Origin: Dipteronia dyeriana
Taxonomy: Eukaryota; Streptophyta; Magnoliopsida; Sapindales; Sapindaceae
Length of the DNA stretch: 64,000 nucleotides
Direction: 5' to 3'
Assembly (NCBI GenBank): GCA_032871835.1
Contig: CM065299.1
Coordinates: forward strand, 81,907,652 to 81,971,651
Shown: piece after piece, positions 47,700-59,274 of the stretch
Layout of the letters: every line of letters begins with the position of its first letter
How positions within the stretch are numbered: the first letter of the stretch is position 1
The notes under the pieces: generated by a model
Databases searched by the model: none
The model's input: only the letters and a program-made list of their open reading frames with translations
Told to the model about the DNA's origin: nothing
Translations under genes and position numbers: made by a program

Positions 47700-48560
47700 G
47701 TAACTATCGGATAGGGATGCCCCTTAAGAATGGTGAAGGTTGGGACCACGATGGGAACGGAACTGAGGACTGCTGTGGATCGAATATTGCAGGAGTATCA
47801 CGATGTCTTTCCTTGGAGCCACGAGGAGATGTCTGGTATCCCCACGTGCTTTATTTACCACCTGCTCAACTTGGACCCAACTTTCAAACCTATCAAGTAG
47901 AAGATGAGGAATTTCAACCAAGACAGGAATATAGCTGTGCAAGGAGAATTAGACAAGCTCTTCAAGGCGGGCTTCATCGGAGAGGCCCGATACCCAAAAT
48001 AGATCGCAAATATAGTCATGGTCATGGTCACCAAAGCCAAAGGGAAGTGGCGCATGTGCATGGACTACACCGACTTGAATCGTGCATGCCCCAAGGATAA
48101 CTTCCCGCTACAAAAATAGACAAATCGGTAGATTTTACTGTAGATAACATGCTCTTAAGCTTCATGGATGCCTTTCCTTACAACTAGATTGTGATACACC
48201 CTCAAGATTGAGAAAAGACCAGCTTTGTCACTAGCCAAGGCCTTTATTGCTATAAGGTCATACCCCTTGGGTTTAAGAACATGGTGTCACCTACAAAAGG
48301 CTGGTGAACAAGCTATTCAAGAGCAAAAAAGGAGAACCGTGGAGGTTTATGTGGATGACATGATCATAAAATCCCAACAAGCAGAGAACCACACCGAGCA
48401 TCTCTACCAAATATTTGAGGTATTGAGACAACTAAATGAGGCTGAACCTCGATAAAACGTGCCTTTGATACCTCAGCCGGGAAACTTCTCGATTTCATGG
48501 TTCACAGAAAGGGGGTCAAGGCAAACCTAACAAAGGTCGAAGTGATCCTCGACCTAGAGT
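47700..48560 (+). pseudogene. Tat element reverse transcriptase, broken
   Basis: Frames show HDVFPWSHEEMSGIP, then GFIGEARYPK, a KGKWRMCMDYTDLNRACPKD block, and the catalytic YVDDMIIKS (VEVYVDDM) near 48340-48370. Shifts and stops occur between the blocks, for example inside the FMDAF block near 48160-48190. Confidence 0.85.
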
Positions 48561-49670
48561 CACCGACCAACCTAAAGCAAGTGCAAGGCCTGAGTGGCCG
48601 GATAACCGCCCTCAACCGGTTCATATCGAGGTCAACTGACATGTGTCTCCTTTTTTTTTGGGAATCAAGAAAGAGAAAGCTATGACTTATGGCCCAGAAA
48701 GCGAGCACGCCTTCTGCAAGCTAAAGGAATACCTGACCAATCTCCCACTACTAGTCACACATTTGCCTAGAGATATGGTACAGGTGTACCTAGCAATATC
48801 AACTATAGCGACCAGCACAACCCTGGTCAAGGTATGCAAGAGGAGATCCAGATGCTGGTTTACTATGTCAGCCAGTTAGAAAAGAACTACATCCAGCTGG
48901 AGAAGTTAGCCCTCTTCTTAGTTACGGCTTCCCGCAAGCTGAGCCCATACTTCTAGGTCCATCCCGCATCGGTCATAACTGATCAGTCCCTCATGCAGTT
49001 TTTACATTGGCCTGACGTGTCAGTTCACCTCATTTTGTGAGCACTAGAGCTAACACAATATGACATCCTGTTCAAGCCAAGGACTACCATCAAAAGGCAG
49101 GCTTTGACAGACTTTGTAGCAGAATTCAGTGGTAACGAATCAATAGCCAATGTCAAGGGAAAATTGCCTAGCCAAGGCAGGAGAGTAAGACAACCAGTGA
49201 GTGGTTAGCAAGGGTTAATGTGTGGACAATGTATGTAGATGGAGCCTTCAATCGGCAAGGGTGTGGAGCTGAGATTGTCCTGATGGATCTCGAAGGTGTT
49301 GAGTGTTGTCATTGCTTCAGGTTTGAGTTTAGCATGACGAACAATAAGGCAGAGTACGAGGCCTTTCTAGCCAGCATGAAGGCCGCCCTGGAACACAGAA
49401 CTAAATACCTGGTTACCAAAAGCGACTCCTTGTTGGTGGTTAATTAGGTGAGGAAAGCATACAGGGCGAAAGGAGAAAACATGGTGGCTTACTTGGAAAG
49501 GGCCAAGGCAACGATGTATAAGTTTGAAGGAATCAGAATCGAGCAGATTCCCAGATTAGAAAACCACTGGGTAGTTGTACTCGTAAAAATCGTAACCTGT
49601 AATGGCCAAAATTTACTGAAAGAAGGACTGTTGCAACTCCTACCCCGATCAAACATGATGAAATGAGAGG
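48560..49670 (+). pseudogene. Tat element RNase H regions, broken
   Basis: The RT-linked RNase H follows from the LKQVQGLSGRITALNRFIS block. A second RNase H-like domain at 49220-49447 reads MYVDGAFNRQGCGAEIVL, TNNKAEYEAF and TKSDSLLVV, with the D-E-D acidic residues visible. The presence of an additional archaeal-type RNase H (aRH) before integrase is known for Tat elements. Stops interrupt the frame at 49446 and elsewhere. Confidence 0.8.
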
Positions 49671-49859
49671 GGGTCTACCCGGTAGAAAGGCTCTTTGTTG
49701 GATGGATCCAATAGCCGAATATTTACGTGACCACTCGCTGCCAAGCAATCCGATGGAATCAAGGAAACCAAAAAGGAGACAATGAGGTATTGCTTGATTG
49801 AGATTCACCTCTATCGAAAGGGGAAGTTTCTCTATCTCTAAAGATGTCTCCATCCGGAT

Positions 49860-50900
49860 GACACCGACTAGGCTTTTATGGAGGTTCTTTCAAGGACTTG
49901 CGGAGACAATTTAGGACGACATGCTCTAGCACACTGGGTTCTAAGAATGGGCTACTTTTGGCCAAACCTTTAAAAAGATGAAAGAATGTTCGCCCACCCA
50001 TGCACTTCCTATCAAAAGGTGGATAACCTGATGCACTAGCCTCCGGAAAAACTTTCATCAATCAACGCCCCGTATCCTTTCGCCATGTGTGTGTGTGTTG
50101 ACAAGCCAAGCATGCCATAATGCAATCGACTATTTTACCCAATGAGTGGAGGCCAAGCCACTTAGCAACATTACGGAGGCGAACACGATCGTGTTCATAA
50201 GAAAAAACATGGTATTTCAGTTAAGCATTCCAAAAATCATCACCACTGACCTAGGGAAGCAGTTTGACAACTACAATTTCAAAGGTTTTTGTGAAAGGCC
50301 GGGGATTGAGTGTTGCTTCGCTTCGGCTGCCCACCTGTATACCAACGGTCTGGTCGAATCCACAAACAAGGTCATTAATAAGTTGTTAAAAATAAAGCTG
50401 CAAGAAATGAATGGTGGGTAGGCAGAGAAGTTATTGAACATCTTCTTGACCTATCGTACCACCCAGAGAACCGCCACTAGGGAGACCCTATACTACCTAG
50501 CATTGGGGTAGAGACAGTCCTACTAGTCGAGTTAAAGCTACCCACGTTTCGGGTCTAGTACTACGACCTTGAAAGCTTAGAGGAGAAGCAAGTTAGAAAC
50601 GTGAAAAGAACCGCCACATACCAATAAAAGATCACCCATTGTTCAATAAGCGGGTCAGGGTCAGGGTAAAGAGTTTCAAAAAAGGGGACTTAGTCTTCAT
50701 TAAAGTCCCCCAGAACACTAAAAGTTGATCAGATGAGGTACTGGCTCCCAACTGGAAGAGCCATACCTTGTCAAGACAATGGTCAGTATTGGGGCATACA
50801 AACTCGAAGACATGAAAGTCTACCCCGTTGATCATACTTGGAACGCGGACTATCTAAAGCGCTTCTACCTATAAAAGACAAAAGCTAAGCTCCCTTTGGA
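49860..50900 (+). pseudogene. Tat element integrase, broken
   Basis: Blocks seen are GRHALAHWVLRMGYFWPNL (zinc region), AIDYFTQ then VEAKPLSNITE (first Asp), PKIITTDLGKQFDN (second Asp), and GLVESTNKVINKLLK with the Glu. A QRKHHT-like end region follows. The core is the longest readable segment (50146-50421). Stops occur before and after it. Confidence 0.85.
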
Positions 50901-51136
50901 AAAATCCAAACGGATCAAGGTCAAATTGTCCAATTGAAGATCATGGTTCAAGCTCATATAGAAAAAATCCAAGAGTTTTCTTTCCCTTTTGTAAAGAACA
51001 CCCGACGGGCTCCAGAGAGTGGGGACATTTCATGTAAAACCAGGCCAAGAAGCCCAAAGATGTATTCCTAAAGGACTTTTTATCCCTAATCAGTGAAAGG
51101 ATGAAGTTTGTTCAAGAATATCATGTTCCCCATTAT

Positions 51137-51800
51137 CATTGCCTAACTGGGATTCTTGATACAAAAAGACTCGGTGCCTTAACCTGGGACTAGCCCCCCA
51201 AGAAGTGATTGTGGTGCTAAAGTGGCCCTAGTTGCCTACCATGATCATCGTCTAACCGAGATTCCTGGTGTAGGAAGGCCCGATGCCTTGGACTAGGACA
51301 AGGACTAGACCTCCTCCAAGAAGTGATTGTGGTGCTAAAATGGCCCTAGTTGCCTACCATGACCATCGTTTTACTGGGATTCCTGGTGCAGGAAGGCTCG
51401 ATGCCTTGGATTGGAACTACACCCTCTCCAAGAAGTGATTGTGGTGCTAAAATTTCCCCTAGTTGCCTACCATGATCATCGTCTAACCGGGATTCCAGGT
51501 GCAAGAAAGCTCGATGCCTAAGACTGGGATTAGACCCCCTCCAAGAAGTGATTGTGGTGCTAAAGTGGCCGTATTTGCCTACCATGATCATGGCCTAACT
51601 GGGATTTCTAGTGCAGTAAGACCCGATGCCTTAGACTGGGATTAGACCCCTTCCAAGAAGCAATTGTGGTGCTAAAGTGACTCTAGTTACCTACCATGGT
51701 CATCGTCTAACCAGGGTTCCCGGTATAAGAAGGCCTGATGCCTTAGACCGGTGCTGGACCATCTCTAAGAAATGAAGAGAGTACTACGGTGGCCTTAGTC
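51137..51800 (+). repeat. Tandem repeat tract of the Tat element, ~108-119-bp units
   Basis: Six unit starts of the form CTAACYGGGATTCCTGGTG lie near 51143, 51251, 51370, 51483, 51594 and 51711. Each unit continues with GCCTTGGACTGGGAYTAGAC, CAAGAAGTGATTGTGGTGCTAAA and TTGCCTACCATGATCATCGT. Such tracts between pol and the 3' LTR are usual in Tat elements. Confidence 0.9.
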
Positions 51801-52209
51801 ACCTGCATTAACTGTCATCGATCGGGTTCCAGCCCCAAAAGGAGTTGGTTGGACATGAAGGGCTTTTAATCTCACTAGTGAAACCAATAAAATAAAACTA
51901 ACAAGAGGCATAACTACAACAATTAAAGACAAAATGAAAATGCATTCAAACCAAGCAAAGAAATAACAAGATGCACAGTTGTAACAATTGTAAATCAGTA
52001 AGAGAAGCAGGTCTGGATAAAAATTCAAGTCATGAAGGCCAAAACTCAACTAGTTTGGCCTCATAAGTTAGAAAATGAAAAAGGAATTAAAGGCGTAAAA
52101 ACACCAGTTCAAGATTACAGACCCAGGGGACCAAGGCTCAAACCGGCTTAGGCCCCCCAAATGAAACCAAAATAAATTGATAAAATTGTTGCAAAAGAGT
52201 TGTTGAAGA

Positions 52210-53296
52210 AGTAGCTTGAGTCTACTTGTCATGGGTCGGGTCATACGCTTCCTGGATCTCCTTTCGTACTACGATCCTCTCTGGTACACCTCCTTCCATT
52301 GCCTCATGGCCTTATGCAGCCGTCTTAAGTTCAGATCTTTCTTGTTCCACCTCCAGCTTTGCATCCTTCCCTCCTTGATCCACCTCATTGACTGCCCAGC
52401 CTTTGGGAGGGACACTGCTAGTTGCGGAGTCACCAGTTGGAGCTGGTTTGGGCACAAGCGTCTCAGTAGCCTCAGCCTCCATTTTTACTGCCATCACTAG
52501 GAAATGGCATCAGTCCCAACCTTGAATCTGGCTCAAGTCAAAGTCAGTCAGGGTTCCTAGGGCGACTTGAAGAGTGGCAAGGAGGTACCCCTATCAATGG
52601 CATCGTCAACTAGAGTTTCGACCTTCTTTTTTCTAGCAACAAGTTGCTCATTCATTTTATCCCTTTGGTAAGAGCAACGATTAGACCGAAACAACTCTTA
52701 TTCATACTCATGCTTCCAGCGGACAAACTGCTTGACTGTTGCAGCTTGACTCTCCCCCGCCTTGTTCTTTTTTTCAGCGCTTAGGTGAATCATGGTGTGC
52801 TCAAGTTGCGCCGGTTAGGACTCCACCTCGGACCTTATATTTTTAGACAAGCGGAGCTCCTCATGAACTGAAACCACCGGTTGCTCTAGGACAAGAAAGC
52901 ATTTGAAACCCCGAACAAACACATCACTTAAGCTCAACAAGAATGAACTACTAACGTTTCGCTAAGTTAAAGGAGAAACAAGGACAAAGTTACCTCGATC
53001 ATGGATGCGGATCCTCTAGCCATAACCTCGCTTGCGGTAGTCAGGGATAAGGAATGGAGTACCCCACCGGGACAACACCGCTTAAAGGCCGCCGTCACCT
53101 CTTCATTTCTCAGAGTAGAGGCCTCTTTTTCCTTAAGGGTAGGTACTTTAAGGACCCTCTTGCTCTTGTCCATGGGGGGCTTGTTGGAGTGAACCGAACT
53201 AGAGGCAGACTTCAAAAAGGTAAAGCCAAATCAATAACAGGAGGTAGAGAAACAAGAACTCCGGGTTTGCCTCTGTCGGGCTCCAGTCGGGCATTC
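52210..53296 (-). pseudogene. Tat antisense ORF, distal part
   Basis: On the - strand the frames give LEPDRGKPGVLVSLPP, PTLKEKEASTLRNEEVTAAF, and further down coiled-coil-like stretches (LEHTMIHLSAEKKNKAGES, KQFVRWKHEYE) with a Glu/Lys/Ala-rich end near 52310-52500. This fits the acidic, coiled-coil second half of the antisense ORF carried by Tat elements. It joins the part at 59275-60300 when the copia element is removed: VLKLNARLEP reads across the junction. Its function is unknown. Confidence 0.6.
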
Positions 53297-53301
53297 AGCT
53301 C

Positions 53302-55052
53302 TGAAACAAATATTATGGTGTGTAATATTAATCTAGAGGGGGGTGAATAGATTTTAATCAAATTTTACCCGATTTTCGTCAATGGTCAATCAGACGAAAA
53401 TACCCTTAACTAGTCATAATAATATCACAAGTGTAATAAGTGTGGAAATAATAAAGATACTTGAGATATACGTGGAATCCCTCCAAATGGAAAAAACCAT
53501 GGGCTGTTAAGTGCGGCACACTCGAACAATGAATCCACTGATGATAGAGACGTTACAACCTACTCCCGATATATAACCCACTACCACTACCACTACCTAA
53601 TCCCGGTATTAAGTGGACCTAGTCCAATTTGCTTACGCTTGAAGCAACCTACTCCCGGATGCAACGCAAGACTTACTTCTCTTAAATGAAGAGATAAACA
53701 CCCAATGTGAATATATGATGATATTCAAACAAAAAACAAGGCTAGGGTACCTTATATGCTTATCTAGGATTATGAGTTGGCAATAAATGCAATCCTAGAT
53801 ATCAAGAGCTAAAAGACATGTCATAAAGCTTTGTTAAACATAGAACAAGTAATCCTATGAAGCCATCATAAAAGCCAAATCAACACATGTTGTCATTAAG
53901 CATGGCAAGGACTATAATGCAATCACTAAATGCAATCAATGAGTACTAAACAATATCTAAATGCAAAGCATACAGATTTAGCTAGAAGTTATCAACAACA
54001 ACAATCCTAGCTATCAGAATACAACACTCAATCATGGCATCACAACAATCTCTAATTTGTATCTAGAAAATGTTCTAAAAGCATACAAATAATTTAAAGA
54101 GAAGGTTTAGCAAGTAAGACACTTAACTTGTAAGAAGATAGTGAAGAACTTGCCAAACAAGATGTGATGAAGCAACCATATCCATTGATGCACTCTAAAT
54201 GAACTTAGATGATGCAAGATGAAGTTTTGATGCATATGGGAATGCTTTGAGTGATTAAAAATGAGTTCTCGGAAGAGTTTTTCCTTTGAAATGTGTTCTA
54301 AGGAAAATATGTGATATTCTGAACTCATACACGACCTTAAAGCACTGAGTTATATATATATATATATAAGATCCAAATAAAGTGAGGCCGTTTTGAAAAA
54401 AAAAACGTTCAAGATTCCTATGTGCGTTGGTCGAGTAGCGCACCACCAGCGCACATCCTATTTTTACAATAGGTGCTGGACGAGTGGTACATCCCAGTGG
54501 CGCAACACATGTGCAAGTCCTCTGGAATGTTTACGCTGGTGAGGCTGAGCTAGACGAGTAGCGCACCACCAGCGCACACCCATTTTTTTCAACTGTGCGC
54601 GGGTGCAGCAGCGCAGCTCAGTGGCGCATGACTAGCAGCGTTCCACTGGAATGTTGTGCTGGTGAGAAGCGCTGGACAAGTTACGCATCACCAGCACACA
54701 ACCTGATTTTTTAACATTCAAACACACATTTTCAACAAGTTCAAGAGTGATGAAAGTGCATCATATTCTAATGCCTAGCATGACATAAAAATTTGATTAC
54801 AAGATGCAAATAAATCAACAAGAGTCATTTAAATCAAAATGCACACAAGAATAAACACACAACATATATGAATAAGAGTTATGCATGAATATGTGAGTGT
54901 GTGCAACTATCTCTTCAAAGCAAGTAAGCACAAGAATTTTACCTTCGGTGCTTCTCCTTTTGAGGTTTTGAGAGCCTAAGCTACCCTTACATAATACCCC
55001 AAAAATGTGATTTGTTCACGAAATAAGTCAATCAACAAATGAGGACTTTACA
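53302..55052 (-). repeat. 3' LTR of the copia element (complete)
   Basis: This 1751-bp LTR has TG...CA ends. It holds a short (TA)n run at about 54353-54369 and a GC-rich patch at 54425-54710, where GAGTAGCGCACCACCAGCGC-like motifs recur about five times. It is nearly identical to 58063-59269 over the shared 1.2 kb. Confidence 0.88.
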
Positions 55053-55068
55053 ATCTCCCCCTTTGGCT
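55053..55068 (-). other. Polypurine tract of the copia element
   Basis: AGCCAAAGGGGGAGAT on the - strand lies directly before the LTR start TGTAAAG. Further GGGGGAG tracts occur at about 55330-55460. Confidence 0.8.
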
Positions 55069-56281
55069 ATTTCGTGATAAAACCACCACTCACATTGATC
55101 CTCACAAAACAAAAAAAAAACACCAGGAAGATATTCTACATTACAAAAAGATAAACATAAAAAAAAATTTCAAATCTTCAATCTCTTGTAGAACTATCAA
55201 CCCTACACACAAAGCAAGCACAAAAACACTTTCCAACCAAGTGCATGTGAGATGATCAAGTGAATATAAAACAAAAGCAATTGTATTCAATAATATGAGT
55301 ATGACATCGTGAAATGCTCATGCAATGCTCCCCCTCAACGGGTTACTCCCCCTACATGTAATCTCCCCCTCAAACAAGTACTACTTCCCCTTTAAAGCCA
55401 ACACAATGCTACTCCCTTAACACCACAATGTTAGGTCAATGCTACTCCCCCTTTTTGTCATGTTATAGACAAAGGAGAAGTCTCCAAACGAGTCACTCAA
55501 GGCAAAGAAAGCTAGGAGCATACAAGATTGGTGCATAATTATATAAGCCATATTTATGCAACTCTATTAATAGGAGAGAAACAAGGAGATTTATTTGAAA
55601 GAAAATGTGTGAATAAAAAATGCTTTGCCTACAAGACATGTTGCATTCAAGTCCAAAAACAATGGTATTTAGCAAAGCAAATGACAAAGGTTTCCAATAT
55701 AATTCAAACCAATTTCACCATTTGTCATGAGAGAAGCAAGGATATAGAGTTCTTATAGATATCAAGTTTTAAAGGCACTATATCCAACTTTATAAGCTAA
55801 ACATGGCATGAGCAACTTTGCACCCTATTTGATTTTTCTGGGAGGATACCCGTATGATAATAGCCATGTTCAACTAATAAAGAAAGAGAGATATTGATGC
55901 AACATTTGAGTCTCACTAGCTTTTTCACACTATATTTTGCATTCAACAATTGCAATCATCAATTCATGCTTTATCATTTTTCATTAGCATGTCATTAAAG
56001 AATCATCATGTCATGGAGATAATTATAGGTTATTCAATATGTACTTCCTATGTAGATCTCCTAGTCCAAAAATACATGTTTGAACAAAAATAGGACATGG
56101 ATTTTAATCAAAGCAAAGTTCACACTTATTGAAGAAAATACAATATACTATAATAAATGCAACCAAGCTACTCAAGCAATCAATAAAGGAGCATAAACAT
56201 TTTTTTTTAAATGAGATGCAATAAGTATACAATAGCTCTCTTTGCTTGAGTTCCCCTAATGGGGTCAAAAACCACAACTCA

Positions 56282-56626
56282 TCACTCCATGTGACAAATC
56301 TCAATAGATCTACTAAATCCATTGGACCTAGTTGAGCTTATGGGTGAAAACTTAGCACAATGACAAGCGGGTTCATCTTTTTTAATCCACTTAGGTGACA
56401 CATTGTTATTCCTAGTGGTCAATATCATCATATTACTCATAGGATCATTAACAATAGCTTTCCTAGGCTCATGCATATTGGCTCTACCCTTTTTTATTTC
56501 AATCATGCTCTTAGTTCTACACATGTTAATGTACTTGAAGCAATTTGGTCTAATATGACCATCAACACAACAAAAATGACATGAAGGAATAAAATGAGGG
56601 GTCATACCATTCCTTTGTGAGGACAA
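56282..56626 (-). pseudogene. copia gag-pol continuation with second zinc knuckle
   Basis: The frame follows the gag ORF after a stop at 56687 and contains CHFCCVDGHIRPNCFKY, a CCHC-like knuckle (with an extra Cys) that in this copia lineage precedes the protease. It ends without protease or integrase motifs. The remaining 55070-56280 has no recognisable pol. Confidence 0.65.
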
Positions 56627-56686
56627 AGGTGCTTTCCTATGTCTTTGAGCTTTCCTTTGGTGTGGTATTGATTCTCTTCTCCCTTG

Positions 56687-58075
56687 TTATTGAGTTAGAG
56701 AAGATCGCTTCCTTTGTTGAGCATGCAGGAAATACTTCTTGGCTTGATGGCTTTTAGTTTGAGGGATAGTTGCTTGAAGTGCTCTCATTGGTTGAGCTTG
56801 AGCTTGAGCTTGACTTATTGGTGCCATCTTGACTTGGACATTTCTAGAACACTCTCCTAGTTCATTTTTCTTCTTAAGATGAAGTGGAGGAAGAGGTTCT
56901 TTGAAGTCCAAGCTCTTGACAAACACCGTCTTTCTAGGAGTTGAGGTCTCCTTGTCATCTTCAAACCCTAGACCTCTCTTGTCACTTGGCTTCTTGCCAA
57001 CTCCCAACATATGGTCAAGCTTCTCCGTACTCGAAGTCATCTTAACAATCAACTCTCTAGCTTCTCTAAGCTCCTCCTTCAAGCTTTTTTCCACTTTTCT
57101 TCCATTCTCCACTTTCTCACTTAAGTGAGTCACTTCGGTTGATAGCTTGAGGTTCTCTTTCTTTAGCTTCCGAACCTCTTTCTTTATATTCAACCTTGAG
57201 CTTTGAAAATGCTTAATGAACCCTTCAAGGTTCATACTCTCTACATTTCCATTTGTACAGTGAGATGAAGAACTCTTATCACTAGAGTCATCACTAGTGT
57301 CACTTGTTACCATGATGACATCATCAATGTAAGTAGCTTCACTTATCACTCTCTTAGCTACTTTTTCATCACATCCTTCTTCAAGGTTGCAAACTAAGGC
57401 CTTGTTGCCTTTTTCTACATCTTCCACAAAGGAGGCTCCAAAAGTCGTGTAGTTAAGATTAATCTCTTTATCACTAGAGGAATCATCTCTTTCATTGGAG
57501 TTATCACTTCCACTATCAATTGATGGGGTGGTCACCACCTTTCCTTTATTCTTCTTCTTCTTCTTCGAATTAGTACATTCGGGGGCAAAGTGACCTATCC
57601 CACCACATTCATAACATCGGACCTCTTTCCTTCCAGTCTTTTCTTCCCTAGGCTCAAACTTCTTGAAATGAGTCTTTTTCTTCAAGTCTTGACCCTTGGA
57701 TCCGAAACCTTTCCTCTCGGACTTGTAGAATTTCTTGAACTTCCTCATTAGTAAAGCCATTTCCTCATCCGAGTAATCACTTTCCTCCTTATCACCTTTA
57801 GAGGCTTTTAAAGCAATTCCATTTTGCTTTTTAGGAGATGTGGTGGTAAGACCCTTCCTAGATTCATAAGCTAGTAGCCTCCCAATCTTTTCACTCGGCT
57901 TCATATCCTTGTAAGCACTATTCTCTTCTAAAGCCATCACCTTAGACTCAAATCTTTTGGGTAGAGATCTCATAATCTTTTGCTTGATTCTCTTATCCGA
58001 ATAAGGGTCACTAAGTAGATGACTTTGATTCACAATGTCCATTAACCTTTCTTCAAAGTCATTAAAGCATGGCAA
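56687..58075 (-). pseudogene. copia gag (UBN2-type) with CCHC zinc knuckle, N-terminus deleted
   Basis: This is the longest open frame of the window (462 aa). It begins inside the conserved gag block (ERLMDIVNQ, KIMRSLPKRFESKVMALEE) and continues with YSDEEMALLMRKFKKFYKS and a CCHC knuckle at residues about 154-167 (CYECGGIGHFAPEC). An acidic Ser/Asp-rich part follows, then a coiled coil near 290-360 and a Gln/Ala-rich tail. Typical copia gag has about 100 more residues upstream, which the deletion at about 58063 removed; the Met at 58075 lies in that junction. It would bind element RNA. Its intactness downstream of the deletion suggests a fairly recent insertion. Confidence 0.85.
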
Positions 58076-58516
58076 AGACTATAATGCAATCACTAAATGC
58101 AATCAATGAGTCCTAAAAAATATCTAAATGCAAAGCATAAAGATTTAGCTAGAAGTTATCAACAACAACAATCCTAGCTATCACAATACAACACTCAATC
58201 ATGGCATCACAACAATCTCTAATTTGTATCTAGAAAATATTCTAAGAGCATACAAACAATTTAAAGAGAAGGTTTAGCAAGTAAGACACTTAACTTGTAG
58301 GAAGATAGTGAAGAACTTACCAAACAAGATGTGATGAAGCAACCCTATCCATTGATGCACTCTAAATGAACTTAGATGATGCAAGATGAAGTTTTGATAC
58401 ACATGGGAATGCTTTGAGTGATTAAAAATGAGTTCTTGGAAGAGTTTTTCCTTTGAAATGTGTTCTAAGGAAAATATGTGATATTCTGAACTCATACACG
58501 ACCTTAAAGCACTGAG

Positions 58517-58575
<59 letters not shown>

Positions 58576-59269
58576 ACCCAAACAAAGTGAGGTCATTTTG
58601 AAAAAAATGTTCCAGCTTCCTCTGTGTGCGCTGGTGACGTGCGCTGGTCGAGTAGCGCACCACCAGCACACAACCTATTTTTACAATAGGCGTTGGACGA
58701 GTGGCGCGTCCCAGTGGTGCAACACATGTGTAAGTCCTCTCGAATATTTACGTTGATGAGGCTGTGCTAGACGAGTAGCGCACCAACGGCGTACGCCCAC
58801 TTTTTTCAACTGTGCGCGGGTACAGCATCGCAGCTCAGTGGCGCATGACTAGCGGAGTTCCACTGGAATGTTATGCTGGTGAGGAGCGCTGGACGAGTAG
58901 CGCACCACCAGCGCACAACCTGATTTTTCAACACTCAAACACACATTTTCAACAAGTTTAAGAGTGATGAAAGTGCATCCTATTCTAATGCCTAGCATGA
59001 CATAAAACTTTGATTACAATATGCAAATAAATCAACAAGAGTCACTTAAATCAAAATGCACACAAGAATAAACACACAACATATATGAATAAGAGTTATG
59101 CATGAATATGTGAGTGTGTGCAACTATCTCTTCAAAGCAAGTAAGCACAAGAATTTTACCTTCGGTGCTTCTCCTTTTGAGGTATTGAGAGCCTAAGCTA
59201 CCCTTACATAGTACCCTAAAAATGTGATTTGTTCACGAAATAAGCCAATCAACAAATGAGAACTTTACA
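58063..59269 (-). repeat. 5' LTR of the copia element (truncated)
   Basis: It matches 53893-55052. The (TA)n run is expanded to about 57 bp (58517-58573) against about 17 bp in the other LTR. Homology stops at CATTAAAGCATGGCAA, where gag coding starts, marking the deletion junction. Confidence 0.88.
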
Positions 59270-59274
59270 AGCTT

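Larger units (their letters stand above)
53302..59269 (-). mobile_element. copia-type LTR retrotransposon, internally deleted, inserted in the Tat antisense ORF
   Basis: In - orientation each LTR begins TGTAAAGT(C/T)CTCATTTG, and the complete one ends TTTGTTTCA. The flanks AGCTC (53297-53301) and AGCTT (59270-59274) are a 5-bp target duplication with one mismatch. The polypurine tract AAAGGGGGAGAT precedes the left (3') LTR. The right (5') LTR lacks about 590 bp, and gag lacks its N-terminus, so one deletion removed the LTR end, the primer site and the gag start. No protease, integrase or RT is present. Confidence 0.88.

Noticed and set aside
45500..50900. Endogenous pararetrovirus instead of a retrotransposon
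   Set aside because: LTRs, an integrase, a primer-binding site after the LTR and no movement protein show a Ty3/gypsy element.
54107..54446. Frames beginning MSSEYHIFSLEHISKEKL, present twice (also 58274-58495)
   Set aside because: The duplication reflects the two copia LTRs; the frames are non-coding LTR sequence.
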